Below, in pieces: positions 37,001-50,600 of a DNA stretch of 64,000 nucleotides. Source of the stretch: Helopsaltes ochotensis (lineage: Eukaryota > Chordata > Aves > Passeriformes > Locustellidae); contig VXBM01000059.1 in assembly GCA_013400155.1 (NCBI GenBank), forward strand, positions 172,604 to 236,603, written 5' to 3'. The stretch's first letter is position 1. Every line of letters starts with the position of its first letter. The notes beneath the pieces are model-generated. The model did no database searches. It was not told where the DNA came from and saw only the letters and a list, made by a program, of their open reading frames with translations. Position numbers and translations under genes: made by a program.

Positions 37001-39000
37001 GATGTTACAGACGGTAAGGAAAAATGAAACAATTAAACTTTCCATCAATAAAATTGCTGCATATTCTTCAACATAGGGGTTTACTTCTCTCCAGAGGAGT
37101 GATTAAAATGAACTGATTGAACTATAATTTGATTGACTGAAGAGCTGCAATCCATTGCACTAAAGCTGAAATTCCATCTTATTGCTCTGTTTAACTCTGA
37201 ATATAAAAAATTACTGGCGGTCTTGCAAAGCCCTTATGCAGTCATCCAGCTGAAATTTCTTGTTGCTCACAGGCTGCAGCAGGTTCTGTTCTTTCACTGA
37301 TGTGTCTGCGTGATTCACAATGGATTGACGTTGAAAAAGACACGATGACACCTGAGAAATTATATTAATACAGCTTTAGAAAAAAATAGAAAGGGCCTGT
37401 TATATTATCAGGTATCTTCTACCTATTACATAATCATTTGGGGATTCTAAACACAACCACAGATAAAGTGAACCCAAGAGACGGGAGAAAATAATTGTCA
37501 GGTAATATACAGTTGTTGCAGCAAAAATTAGCATATTCTCCTGATGAAAAATGCAGCTGTGATGCTCCTTCCTGCTGCAGAGCTGTCTTCAGGAAGGTGA
37601 GAGGCTGCCAGATGCAGAGGTTTGTAGGTGTGCACTCGTGTGGATGACTCCTTCCTCCCAGGGGATACCAGAGTGCCACGCTGGGTCTGGTCTCACGTCA
37701 GCTGTGCTGGCTGGGAATTAGGACGCCTGAGTTCCAGTGCAAACACTGTTTCTTGGGGGCTCGGGACAAGTTTGTATGGTTTACTTGGACTACAAGGGCT
37801 TTGTCTCCACAGATGTAGAATTCTGCTGCCAGAGTCAGGGGCTCCTAAAGCACAGTGAGGGCTAGTGAACACCAGCTAAGGAACGATGAGCTGCTTGCTT
37901 CTGTCAGCAGGCTACCAGGGTGTTCTGGTCTATGGAAGACCCAGAATATCATTCCCCCTCTGACACTTCAGTTGAAATGCCATTTCCTATTATGAGGTTA
38001 CCCCTCTGTTGTGTGACACCTGCTTCTCTATTCCCATCATGTATTTTGAAATAAAACACAGTATTTGACCCATAGTAACACTGGGTAAGAATATACTATC
38101 ATACTAAGTCACAGCAAGAACACCTTATATTGGTAATTAAATGTATCAGGCTGGGTAAGATGTGTGGATAACAGCTGGCTCAAATATTTAATGCACTTCC
38201 TCTGCTAGGCAGCTCAAATTCTGAATGAATTCAATACATGTTTTCCCACTAAGATCACCAAGAACCAGGGCATGTACTCTTTGATGATATTTATTACTGA
38301 GCTCAGTTTGCTGTGGAGCTTTGAACTTGTGGCTGCACTGATCTACGAGACTGGCTCATAGCTAATCAGGCCATGGATGTGATTTGTGCCAGCTTCAACC
38401 CTTGCATATTGCCCATCCCAGTTTTACAGCAGTACTTGACCACAGTCAAGGTCCATTAATCCACTAAGTTCTTTGGTCTTAATGTTTCCACATAGGACAT
38501 ATCAATTCTTTCTATTTGTTAGCCCAAAGCTACCAGAACTGTACTGGAGTCATTGAGGCAGTATTGATCTGAAAAAATGCTGCCTTCATCCAATTTAGAA
38601 GGAACACCTTTGACAAATTATATTTGGCACTTAATGATTGTCTTGCATTATTGGCCTTTTCCTTTGTTTCCTCTTTCCTTTTGATTATCAATTACTATCC
38701 TCTACTCTGCCTCACCAGAGGTAACTTTGAATAAAGATGTGCAGCAACAGGAGCCTTTTAAAGGGAGACAAGGGCAAATACAGAACCACAAATTTGTAGG
38801 TATCTCTGGAGGCTGTAGAATGTTTGCTACATTCCCTGACCTGAGCTTTTATGTCCACACAGCAGAGGCACATAAGGCTCCAAACAGCTTAAATGCCTGT
38901 TTAATGCCTATTTAATCTTTCAGTTCTTACACAGAAAGATAAATTCTCTCAATTATAAGACCTTTGCATCAAAGTTGAAGCAGAAGGTACTGTGCTTGAA
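34006..39000. other. Long non-coding stretch
   Basis: About 5 kb without a supportable gene. The 35100-35600 part is GC-richer and open in overlapping frames. A TATA-like tgctataaaacc occurs near 35427 without other promoter evidence. No repeat family or RNA gene is recognised. Confidence 0.6.
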
Positions 39001-39026
39001 GTAATTTGTATCTTATTTTCTTGCAG

Positions 39027-39101
39027 CGAAAGAAAATGGCGAAAAAGAGGAGCCCCAAGTGTGAAACTAGCCTTGAGACTTCTCTAATTCCTGACTGAGA
39101 A
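39027..39101 (+). other. Possible terminal or cassette exon
   Basis: A strong acceptor (tcttattttcttgcag, ending 39026) precedes a purine-rich segment of GAA-type enhancer composition. All three frames stop within about 75 nt: one reads RKKMAKKRSPKCETS then LETSLIPD and stops, another reads KENGEKEEPQV and stops. Either could be a C-terminal exon. No polyadenylation signal was found close by, and no good donor follows. The peptides are not recognised. Confidence 0.22.
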
Positions 39102-39109
39102 AGTGGCAG

Positions 39110-41540
39110 GGATCTTGCAAAGCATTTATTCATCTCTAACAGCACTCATACATCCAAGGCAGCAAGCAGAGCCTGGGAAGGGCTTTTTGTCACACTGACA
39201 CAAGTCACAAAAAATCCGGGCAGTGCAAACAACATCAAGAGCAGGGCAGGACCTTCTCTCAAGCCCAGCCTGCGCTGGCACATGGAGGAGGAGGTACAGA
39301 CATCTGGTGACCCAAGCAATTGCTTAATGTGGTTCCCCAGAGAAGTGTCAGCAAGTCTATGGACAGCAACTGGCAAACAGTTCCACCAGACCATGCTGGC
39401 CTGGCTCATCATGGAAAAAGTGAAGAATGATTCAAGCTGGATCTGTTTTCTGTACCTGTGGGCCTCCTGGCAGATGCACAGGAATAATCATATCTACCAA
39501 AAAGAACATCATTTTGCTACGGATGCTGCAAAATCACACATGTGACTCCTCTCTCCTTACCCTGTTATGGAGAGGCAACGATTTTTTGTGTCTCAAAAAT
39601 AAGTTGATTTCAAAATCTCCAATTACACAAATATACAAAAATGTATTTGCCAGCAGATTTTTTTGTTTGAGAAAATACAGCACTTTAATGACATAGATAC
39701 CATAACTCCCTATTTTTACAGAAATGTGATTACTGCGATTTCTTCATTAGGGAATAGTTTCACTATTTAAGAAAATGTTATTTAAGAGGCGTGGTGTTAT
39801 CTGTTTATCCCACACTGTTAACACCCCAGCAAAACATAAGCAAACACTTGAATGCTTTCCTCCTAGCAACCAAGGTCTCTCACATCAGAAGAGCAGCATA
39901 CTTGTCTTTTTCTGTACTTTGTATTGAGCCAAATTTCTAGTTTGCAAACCTTTGGCCATTTAATAACCATCAGATTCTTGGAATATAATCTTAGGTGAAA
40001 GTCTAAACCAGTGACTATGGTCACAGGGCCTGATTTCCAGGCTTTTGTGCATCCCTTGCTTCCGCTGATGGAAATACAAAAATTAATCTTAGGAACTAAA
40101 CTACTTTACATTTACTAACTTGCTGCATGACTTAACTCTTCAAATTATCAGCAGCTTTTACAAAGTGCTGAGTTTCTTCAATTCCCACTACAGTGAGTCT
40201 AAAACACAGATACTGAGTACTGCCTTGGGATCTCACTCTGTCTTTCAAGGCTGGAATAATGGTGCTGTTTTTACTGAAGAAATGGGGGGTTTTGTATCTC
40301 TTGAAATCTTTGCAGAATATTGGGGACCCAAAAACCCCAAACAAACACACTATCAGAATCCTCTCCTTGTTTACTTCCTTCTTTCCTTACATAAGGGTAA
40401 GTTCTCCTTTCTTTCTTTTCTTATCTAAGGGAGACTTATGGTCTCCTTGCTAACTCTTCAAGAAAAACAGAGGAGCACCTGGGAAATCTGTCTTCCAAGG
40501 AAAAGATGAAAGAAATATAGCTAACTGAGAGGATGTGTCCTTCTCAACACTGACAGTGTGGTCAAAGAGACAGCTCCCCCTGACTTTTCCCTGAAGAGTT
40601 CACAGACAACTGTCCAGAAGAGCGCCTGGTCTCCCTGGCAGTTCTGCTAACAGCAGGAATCACTGCAGCACTCTGGACTGCTGCTGCCGTGTCATTCCAG
40701 TGCCTCTGGGGTCACCTGAGTGCATTAAATTAACGCTGTTCCCAGGCAAAGCAAAATGTCTGGGAACAGGATGGTGCAGCATAATAATGGGATAGGAGGG
40801 GTAGATACACACCTAAATATGAAATGATTGCAAGGAGTGGGGAGCGCCGATCCTGACCGACGTGACTTAGTGCCAAGTGCACGTTCTCACACAGATCTCC
40901 CAGCAGATTATGTGTCTCTTCACCACCACTTAACATTTTTATAGCTTATTTCGGTATTTTTGCATTTGTTTCATCCATAGTAATTTATTTATGAGCTTAA
41001 GATTATTAAAAATGTGAAGCTTCATTACAAGCTATCCTGGGGGAATCTCACCTGCCTTATTCTATTACATTATTATTACCAAGTGTCTAATTTATATTTA
41101 ATCAGACATCAATTGAACATCAATAAAATAATAATGAATTAATAAACTATATCTTCCTAGAAATACTAGTAGCTTAAGTATGTAAGCAAAGGCAGTGCAC
41201 TGTCTGTGGGTCAACTATCAAATCTCTCTGAGGCTATCTGACAGAACAATTTAGTATTAAGAATATGATAACAAGCCATAAAAATAGTTAATTGCTGTGG
41301 TCTTCAGCTAATTCTTGTGATAATTATTGCCCATACCAACCTGTGCACCTGACCTGAGAAGTAACCCAGAGTTCCATGTAAGACAGTCATTTCCAAACAC
41401 TGTAAATGCCTAAGGGACTCCATGTTTTCATAAAATAAAATTACAAAAGAATTTTGGCTTGGGCAAATGCTTAATTTTTCACTTTAACATGACCTCTCAA
41501 ACTGAAATTATTTATTTTTCTACACATAAGAATCAAAATA
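39110..41540. other. Non-coding stretch
   Basis: No supportable gene; frames at 39282-39696 and 40120-40453 lack any motif. A donor-like AGG|GTAAGT lies near 40395 on the plus strand. AT-rich mixed sequence at 40940-41170. Confidence 0.55.
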
Positions 41541-41544
41541 AATC

Positions 41545-41564
41545 TTATTTTATTTTATTTTATT
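41545..41564. repeat. (TTATT)4 microsatellite
   Basis: Four exact tandem copies of a 5-bp unit. Confidence 0.9.
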
Positions 41565-41764
41565 AATGTAACATCTGCCTGTGAACATTAAAATAGCATA
41601 GTTCAACACTGCTGGTTGAGTGTTCTGTTTTAACAAAATATCAACCCAAAAAACAAGCTTTAGCAAATATTACTCTGCAAACAGAAGTGGCATTATTTCA
41701 GCCTGGGGTATTTCAGTAAAGACCCTACTCCTATTCCACCCTATGGCTCCACAGTGATTGTCAT

Positions 41765-41796
41765 CCCTAATTAGTGATGAATATCACTAATTGGGG
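41765..41796. repeat. Hairpin-forming inverted repeat
   Basis: The arms CCCTAATTAGTGAT (41765-41778) and ATCACTAATTGGGG (41783-41796) pair over 14 bp with one T/G wobble and a 4-base loop. Each arm holds a TAATTAG/CTAATT homeodomain-type site, so the structure may be a paired binding site rather than an RNA hairpin. Confidence 0.85.
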
Positions 41797-41799
41797 ACT

Positions 41800-42583
41800 A
41801 CTTCCATGGGCACTTCTTAGGCTTATCCTTCATCTGTTAAACCTCAAGAGTCAAAATTTTCATTCTGGTTCTTTTTATTTCTTCTTCAATTTCCTACTAT
41901 GTACTTTCCTTTATGGTTCAAATTTTATCAGGGATTGAAAAAGAGCCCTAGATGCAAAAGATAACCTTGTTGTCAGTATTCTTCTCTGTCCCAGTCCACT
42001 AAGAATCACTTAACCCTGTTCTTCAAAATGATCCCACTGAAGTCAGGGGAACTGCCTCAGCCCCTCATTTCATCAGGATTTACATGAGGTCTTTAAATAC
42101 CCATCTCTGGAACTGAAGTCAAAAGACAATATTATCCTTCTATGACAGTCTGATATTTTTTAATATTCACTGACTCTCCTTTCTTTTTCATCCACGAAAA
42201 GTTTTTATTTTTCAGCTGCTTGGGTCCACTCTGGCTGTCTGTATTACCCAAGCAAGGATTATAAGGCCAGGTTTCCTCAGGCATGCAGCATGGGCTCATG
42301 CAAAATTACAATCACATTGTAAAGCTCATCTTCACTCAGCAAGAAGCCCACCAAGAAGTGCTGTTCAAATTTAACATAAAGAGGTTCCAGTTTAACATTT
42401 AAAATTACATTAAGATCTAAATGGGCCATCAGACATTCTGGTCTAATATCTTATATGAGATTTTTACTCTGTCATTTCTGCATCAATCCCCACAACTCCT
42501 GTTTGAGTAAAGCACATCCCGTTGAAATGCTTCAAGTGTTAATCTGTAAATGGAAAAATCCATTGTCTCGGTGGCTTACATAG
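41800..42583. other. Non-coding stretch
   Basis: No gene or repeat family recognised. Confidence 0.55.
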
Positions 42584-42660
42584 CATTTATTATCCCAGTT
42601 CTCAGTTAAACTACTCAGGCTGTCACTCCCGCTCACTGACTTGCTCTTCCCTCCATGCAG

Positions 42661-42751
42661 GGCTTTGGCAGCTCCTGTTTTGGTCCCAGGGATGCTGGTG
42701 CACCAACACCTGAATGAGCTCATCAAAGGCACGGGCAGTTCCACCACTTAG
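42661..42751 (+). other. Possible terminal exon
   Basis: A strong acceptor (cttgctcttccctccatgcag region, ending 42660) is followed by a frame (after one phase base) reading ALAAPVLVPGMLVHQ and then HLNELIKGTGSSTT before TAG at 42751. The frame is also open upstream to 42584 without an ATG. The peptide looks plausible but is not recognised. No near polyadenylation signal was found, and a minus-strand frame covers the same bases. Chance is a serious alternative. Confidence 0.2.
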
Positions 42752-44580
42752 AAATGTGAAAGCCATTGCACGCTTATGTTCCACCCTTGGCAAGTCTCTT
42801 TACCAAGAAGGATTCATCAAAGTTCAGAATCAAGGACATCTCTGTTCTTCCTGAGCAGATCCAAATACACTCCTTTCTGGGACACTCTCATTGGGAAATG
42901 ATCACTAATTTAACAAAGAGAGCGCCTTCCCACATCTCTGAGGGTTTATAATTTTTGGGCAACCCACTTACTGGATTTCACATTTTCTGCCATGTAACCA
43001 CAGTCAAATTTTGAAAAAAAATGAGACTCACCTCTCTTCTTAAAAATCTTACCCCATGGACTAGTTTCACTGGTCTCATTCAATCAAACCACTCACTGAC
43101 TTGACAGATTTTTCTCATGAGTAAGAAAGAATAAAGGTCTTCCATTTCTGGATGTGCTTTGCAGTGGATCCTGTGAAAATCAAGATAAATAACGTAGACT
43201 AATTCTCTTTAGTAAGCACAAAAATAGTCCCCCAGAGTGACAGCTGTCGGGTTGTATCCAGGGAGTGCTGTATAACCCCTTCTGGAAGCACAACGCGTAA
43301 AGATCAGTCTCTTACTCATTTCTTATTCTCCAATGTGACAGACCCTTAATTATGGCTATTACATTAATAATGGCTTCAGAGAAACCTACACGGCTGAGGC
43401 TGCATTCTCCTCTGGACATCAAAGACAGAATTAAAACCCTGCCAGGGAAAACTCCTCAGTAACATCTGCTGATGTTCATCCCAGCCAAGGAATGCTCTGT
43501 TCTAGACAGAAAGCACAGACCTCCAGCTCACTTCTTCCTACTCCTGAATGATAAAGCAGCCTGCAAAAATTGATACATCATTGAAAAGGGAAAGATTTAT
43601 GCCTGAAAACACTGAGAGAAAACTTCACCTTTCATTAAGTTCTGAAAAACTACTAGAGACTCTAGGTAACTTATCCAAGCCTCTAGATCCTGCAAAGTTT
43701 ACCCATCTTTAATAAGTCCCTGACTGACAGTGTTTGTGACTCTACAGTGCAAAAACAGTATTACAAATTGTGATTGTGTAACAGAAATTTGAACTAGAAA
43801 CCCCTGCTAGGGCCCTGTATCACCAGCATCTATCACTGCACCACAGCAGCAACATTTTATTTCTGTATGTATAGCATTTATGGGCACCCTTCAGGTATAA
43901 AGATGCTTCTACGGTCAGCTGGGGAGGATATTTACACAAATCCCCAGCAAGGGGACAACAGGGCAGACTCAAGATTCAGGTTTCCACAAAAAAATGAATA
44001 ATTCATAAACCCTCTACACGCAGGTAACATGTAATTCTTACATACCAATTACTAGAAAATTAATGTAGCTGCCTCTCAAGAGAATTACTAGAAAACACCA
44101 TTATCCTCTGCAGGTATGCACGTGCAAGCTAAAGCTAAGTCGATGTAACAGGTGATGACACATCTTGTGATAAATTATTTGGTTTAAACTTGTTTTAGAA
44201 TATGTAGTAACTCATTGATAGCCAACATCTTACAACATTGCCTATGAGGAAAGCAATGCCTGGCAAATTATCAATTCTTAATAAAGCTCTGTGCTTCAAA
44301 GTATTACTGTTGATGCTGCTTTTGATTTAGATTCAGCTAATTTTTGTCTAGACTCAGCACTGTGGCTCCTCCATGTTTCTCCATTTCCCTGAGGACTTTG
44401 AAATACAAATTTTCCCTTGATGAGCCTATTAAAAAATTAAGAAAAGCATATGCAGCACTGCCCTTGTCTGTCCATGAAAGTAAAACTGATCCAGGACGCT
44501 ATAAAGGCACGGATGTGTACCTAAAGCCCTGGCCCCAAAATGAACACTCTGTTATCTACAAGCAAATTATACTGTCCTAA
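42752..44580. other. Non-coding stretch
   Basis: No supportable gene. A minus-strand donor-like GAG|GTGAGT near 43027 and an acceptor+donor-like ctctgcag|GTATGC at 44111 (plus) have no accompanying exon. Confidence 0.55.
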
Positions 44581-44595
44581 AACAACACTGTCAAG

Positions 44596-44670
44596 GTGCA
44601 CTATCACACTCAAGTAAACATGGATGTGCCAAGCAGGAAAAGAATTTTTAGACAAACCACATCTGTAAAG
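44596..44670 (+). other. Possible exon with perfect donor
   Basis: The segment ends in AAG|GTAAGT (44668-44676), matching the donor consensus at every position. The frame reads VHYHTQVNMDVPSRKRI and then FRQTTSVK up to the donor, and is open from 44581. The proposed acceptor (ctgtcaag, ending 44595) is weak. The peptide is not recognised, so this may be a decoy donor in intronic DNA. Confidence 0.22.
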
Positions 44671-44679
44671 GTAAGTTTC

Positions 44680-47600
44680 TTCACAATTTCACAGTCACAT
44701 GGTGATTGCACAAAAATAAGTAGAATCAAACAGCTCACTGCCAGAACTTAAGACTGTTCCATGCCTGTATAATCATCACACAGCACACTTCATTGTCAAG
44801 AGCTGCCGTAAGCAACACAAATCTGTTATAACCTTAGCAGTAACATTTCTTTGTGAATGTTTGCCCTTCCAAGTATCTTTTAACCAACACCATATCCAGT
44901 ACTCTGTAAGCCATGGTCCTCAGCTGCGGGAGCTTAGCAGTTTGCCACTCATTTAGTCAGCTCTAGGCATCGCTAAATATCAGTTCAAAAATGAGTTCAA
45001 AAAATCTTCTGAAAAAAGAAATTTAAACTATTTTTGATCATTTTTGCAGTTTAAATCCTGTATAATATTCTTGATGGAGCTTTTTGACTTCGAAAACCCA
45101 CAGTTTAAACCAAGGTCTAAATAAAACACCCCTCTGATTTGCCACAGAAATCAATCTTCTGCTGTCCAATTCCATTCTTAATGAAAGCGACAATTCAGAA
45201 ACCTACAGGAACATGCTTTATTGATTCAGTCACTAAAGCCTGTGCCTATGTTCCCTCCAATAAACCTAACCACATAGTGCTTCTCATGCACTGAATTACA
45301 GGGAAAGAAGATGACCCCAGCTCTGTTCTGCTGGAAGTCCAGTGAGACTAAACACGCCCAATAAATGTAAACACAGCACACCACTAAGTTAATGGCAAAT
45401 GTGTGTAGGAGACAGAGACTTATATTTCCTCATTATTATTCCTTCAGCTGAGCCGCTGTCTTCTTTGTAACTTATTTACCCTGGGCAGTTGTGCCCAGAT
45501 GTGTGCCTGTTTCTTCATGGAGATACTTGTTTTTCTCAGTTTTGTAGATGGATTAAACAAAGGAGGAGGCCAACCTACGTGTGTGAGGTCACACAGTGAC
45601 CTGTAATCTGCACTGCAGCAGATGCCCGAATTCATTCAGGTTCAACAGCTAATTTGGCATAGACCTGGAGATATTTTATAAATATGTCTTTCAATAATCT
45701 CCCTCACTTCTTATGAAAGCAATAAGAAGCCATAAGAACAGCGGAGCCTATATTGGGTGAGCTTTCCTATTAAATTCCTCTAATGCATCTCAGCTGTGAC
45801 CTGTAGTAATTTGGGTAATGGAATAAGGCTGAATGCCCTGTAAGAATCTGGGATGATACACTGTCTACCTGCAAGAGAGAAGCACAAGAGAACAGCCAGA
45901 TACCAGGTATCCCCCAGCAGTCAGAACAATAGTGAACTTAAAAAACAGGTGTTAGAAATTACAGGAAGATACTTTATCAAGAAAGTATGCTTTGCACAGT
46001 CCTACTGGTACTTTCAAATACCACCAGTTCAACATTCATTTCCAATTCAAAACATTGCATCTACTTGTCCTGCTTAAGGGAATATGCTACGCTCAGATTT
46101 AGCATCAGGTTTTATGGTAACTACAGTTAATCCAATTATTCCAGTAGAAATACCTTGAAGTGTGGCATTTTTTCAGGTTCATCCAGGTTTTGCCAGAAAT
46201 CCAAAGAGTCTTTTGCCTTCTACCTTATGACACAATAGATTGTATGGACCCATTTCTCTTATATCATTGTAATATTCTTCTCCCTTCACATATGCTTTTG
46301 GTAAGTGTGCACAGACCCAGTCAAGAATAACACTCTTTACTGCAAAACTTATCTGTCACCTGTATTAGGACTTAGTGGCTTTAGTAGAATTTTAAATGAA
46401 GAGTAGTTTCAGAAAGCAGCCTCTGCTGTTAACTGGGTAAATAAGGTAACAATTTAGTGGTGTATAGAGGAGTTAAAATATTTTGTTATGCTCTTTAATA
46501 TTTCCCCTAATTCTAAAATCAGCCAAAGCTCCAGCATAAAAATCACTTTTCCTTTAGAATTGCCTCTCAGCAGGGTAGTGGGCACAAGTTATCGCTTTGT
46601 GCCATACTGTATGTTCAAAGCCATCAGCATTCAATGTACTAAGAAGTAACACTGAATCCCACAATCAGAAATAAAAATGAAAGTTGCAAAAAGATTTCAG
46701 AATTTGGATGAATATAAATAGCTGCTTTGAAGATGGAAAGCATTTTACAGATTTACATTTTGGTCTGTTTTGTACGGATAAACAGACAAAACGATGTTTT
46801 TAAAAGGAGCAATATGATTTTCAGTTTAACACTTTCCATAATTAGATTGTAAGAAATACTAGGAGCCACAGAAAGAATTATTTATATTCACTGTACAGAG
46901 AGCTTATGTTTTGCTTCTGCTGATTACCTGAGCTTCTGAAAAGCATCTCATTTTATAACCTTAACAACTATTAATGTAAGCGACAAGCTTTTGCAAATGT
47001 ACATTCCCACTTTCACCCTTCCCAAGTATGAGGATTCAAAGAAATCAGGACACTATCATTGTTTAGGCAAGAGGCTCAGAAGGTTTATCAAAGTTTTTCT
47101 TTTCTTTTGAAAGACACAACTAATGTTGCCAAAGAATTCATACAAACTTAGAATTAAAACTGTTAAAAAAAGTGCTCTGAAAGGAAAAGTAATTGGAAGG
47201 ATTCATACTCTAACACTGCTTGCTGTCACTTTGCTCTTAATGACTGAAGTGTTTTTATAGTTTTCTGTTCTTCCCTAGTGCTGTATAATTTGATTTCCAA
47301 ATCCCCTGAGAGCTCTGTGACAAACCTGCAGGGTGTTTCCAGGATGTAAAGGTCAGAGCTGAGGACAATGGGCACAGAGTGTGCAGAAGACGAATCTCAG
47401 AATCTCTTGCCTCAAATCTGTCTCGGACACAGAAACCAGGGTCAGTAAATGACAGAGAGAAGTCTCTTAAAGGAAAATCAACCACGGTGGCAACTTCCTA
47501 AGGAAAAATCAACCTTGGTGGAAACCTCTTAAAGATATTAGTGTAATTGCCAGCAGAAGCCAAATGACATTCCTGAAAACAAAGGAAGACGACAGCTTTC

Positions 47601-50600
47601 CCAGAGATCTGCTGCATGGAAATCAAGCAAGCTTCCAAAATTCCCGAACAAAAATCATATACTGGGAAGCCCAAATTGTGACTTGCACACTTGTCTCACG
47701 TGTAACTTGGAATTTAGGGAAATCCTCCTGTGCTATGTTCCTGGACTCCTTCCCACCCCACCCTCCCAAGAAGTCTTTCCTCAGCCAGCTCCTTCCCTGC
47801 TCTCATACCAGCCTCTAGTTTTCTGACAAGATATTGCTCTTTTGGGCTAGACACCATATGACCTTCCCTGTGCTGGCTGGCCCCACAACTGTTAAATTAG
47901 TGCCAGCCAATCTCTATCTTAGGGTTCCTAACAACCTTATTATCTTTTTTTATTGTTTAATTAACATAATCGCTTCTTAAGAATAACTGTAATACTAGTT
48001 AGTGGAACAGGTGCTGTAACTAGCAAAAAGTCTATAAAGAGAAAAATCAATATCCCACCAGATGTGTGTAGAGGATGTACCTTTCAACATTACAAATTCT
48101 CTTTTGGGGATCTTCTCTGCTGCTTCTGCATGATGTGCCTCAGTTTTAATTCATTCGTTATTCTTTGCTTAATCAAGTTCATCTGTAGTATAAATGTGAG
48201 CACCATTATGCTAATTTCTGTACTAGACATGCAAATATATAAACATTTGTGTGCCAAATTATTAAGGTTCTGTCTATAGTGTTATGCCCCTATTTACTAT
48301 CTATATTTTATGTCTTATGGATTTCTAAACATTTAAATTTATATCAGTGCTGTCACATATCTGCAAGCAGAGACAGTTTTACGAGCACTAAAAAAGCTGC
48401 AACACACAGCCACTAAATACTAATGACATAAATGGTATCCACTAATGGTCTCTATTTTTATTACAATGCAAAACTTCAATACATTGCAATTACCATTGCT
48501 CTAAGGCTGAGCCATACACAGTGTATAATGCCAACTTCCATCTCTATAGCATAAAATGACATTATTTGTTGTTCAGCCCTGTACTGCAGATGTTGACTGA
48601 ATGCTCAAGTCAGCAGTTGGAGCTAAAATTCACTCTATTTACAAAGTCTTACTGTTAACTAATACCCTAAATTGTCAGATATGCCAATGCATTAGACATT
48701 TTTCAAAGCCTGCTGCACTAATAGCATGTAAGTGTAGCACATGTCTTCTTGTACCTGTCAACAGCTCAGGAACTTTGCAAAGGTAAAGCATGTCAAAAAA
48801 GGGAATTATCTTCTTATGCTTCTGTGTTTAAAAAAATCTTTAGCGAGCAGTTTTTCTAAAATATTGCAATACAAAGTGCATTCAACAGAGCTTACTCTCC
48901 TGTAACTGGGTTGCTTTTTTACCTTTTTAATGTTACATTTTAAATTCTTCATTCATAATTTCAAGTGTCTCCTTTTACTTCAGCTACCAAAGAGACTAAA
49001 GCTTCCTCAGAACTTTGAGACAGTGGAAATCTCAATGTTCATAAAAGTGGATGAAAACAAGAGCGTTGCAAAATCTCTCCTACATAAGTCAGGGGTGGAG
49101 GGGTTAATTTCATTTCATCAATGCATTTTGCTTGCCAGAAACTTTCACCAAAATAAAGGACAGCTAAGTTCATCTTTCAGACTTTCTCAAGCTAGTTCAT
49201 ATCACATTAAAAAGTGCAATTATGTTCCCTCCCATTGACTTCAAGAATAACCTCCAGAAAGCTGAAAGTTTTGTTTGAAACAGGAGATATTTTTCCTATT
49301 TCCATGCAGCTGGGAAGTCATTTACACAAGGAAAACACTGGAGACAAAGTAGGTGTCAGACTGGGTAGCATTTTACATGCATTTTCTGACACAAGGCAGA
49401 CAACAGAAACGTGCACTCAAAATATTTCCTTTCAAGGGCTGGCTAGTGTGAACAGCAAAATCGAGGAGACATTAGTGTAATTATTACAGAGTTACCAAAT
49501 ACTCCTTGTCCTTAGAAACACAATCCAATTATCACTCCACTTTTAAGCACAGAAAACCATTCCACCTGAAAGCAGGACTTTGAATTTTCTCACTCAGCTT
49601 GCAAAATCTAAACTCACACAACTGACTAGAGAAGAGCACATGATGTAAAATGCATAAAATATAATTATACCTAAATCTTACAACTGGGAATACTGACATT
49701 GAATTACTTATTTTTTTTCTTCTTCCTTCATCTGCCAAGAATTTTGAACATGGCACGTGCTCTCTAATGCAATCTGAACCCACTTCAGTGTCCTAATATT
49801 TTGACAAAATAGGTTTTGTAAAAGATCCCAGTTAACTACCTCTGTTGTACAATTGCAGCAATAAAATATTCCAACTGAAAATCAAATGGCAGTTTTAATT
49901 TCAAAATCCAGGATTTCTCAAAAGAACAAATTCATTGTTTTAAACCATTGTAGGAAAACACAGCTTTTCTAAATAAGTAAAATATTCTGTGCATTTTCTC
50001 AACCAGGCTTTAAAATAAGAATTTTAACATAATAACTCATTATTGAAATTCAGAATGTTCGGGGGCAAATAATTTTTAATCCTCTCTACACATCTTAAAA
50101 CTTGAAACAAACCAGACTGAGTTCACTAAAACAGAAATGAAATATCTGAGTACATGAAAAAACCATTTTTCTTTAATTATTTCTCCATTTTTCTTGAGGA
50201 AACTGTTGGGTAACTGCAGCCAGGTTTGAGGAGTATTTTGGATCTTTTGAAAGTCCATCTTTGACAAACTGCATTGCTCACTGTAATTTTTTCTCCTCGC
50301 TTAACAATTGCATTGTAACAAAGGAGGAAACGAGCTCCTTATAATAAGACCTTGGATGAAATCTGAGGGTATCAACTTGAAAGACAATGTTAACTGTGTT
50401 TCAGTTTGTGTGATGACCCCCATGAAAAGTAGCAATGGGTCATGGGTTGGCTAATGCTAAAACCAACAGTTCCTGACCTGACTTTTTGTGTGTGTGGTTT
50501 TGCTTTTTAATGTGTTTGGTTTTCTTTAGTTTCATTCCCCCTTATTTTGTCTTCACAAGTTTTCCCTCATAACTTTCAATGCAACAAAGCCCCATGTCAT

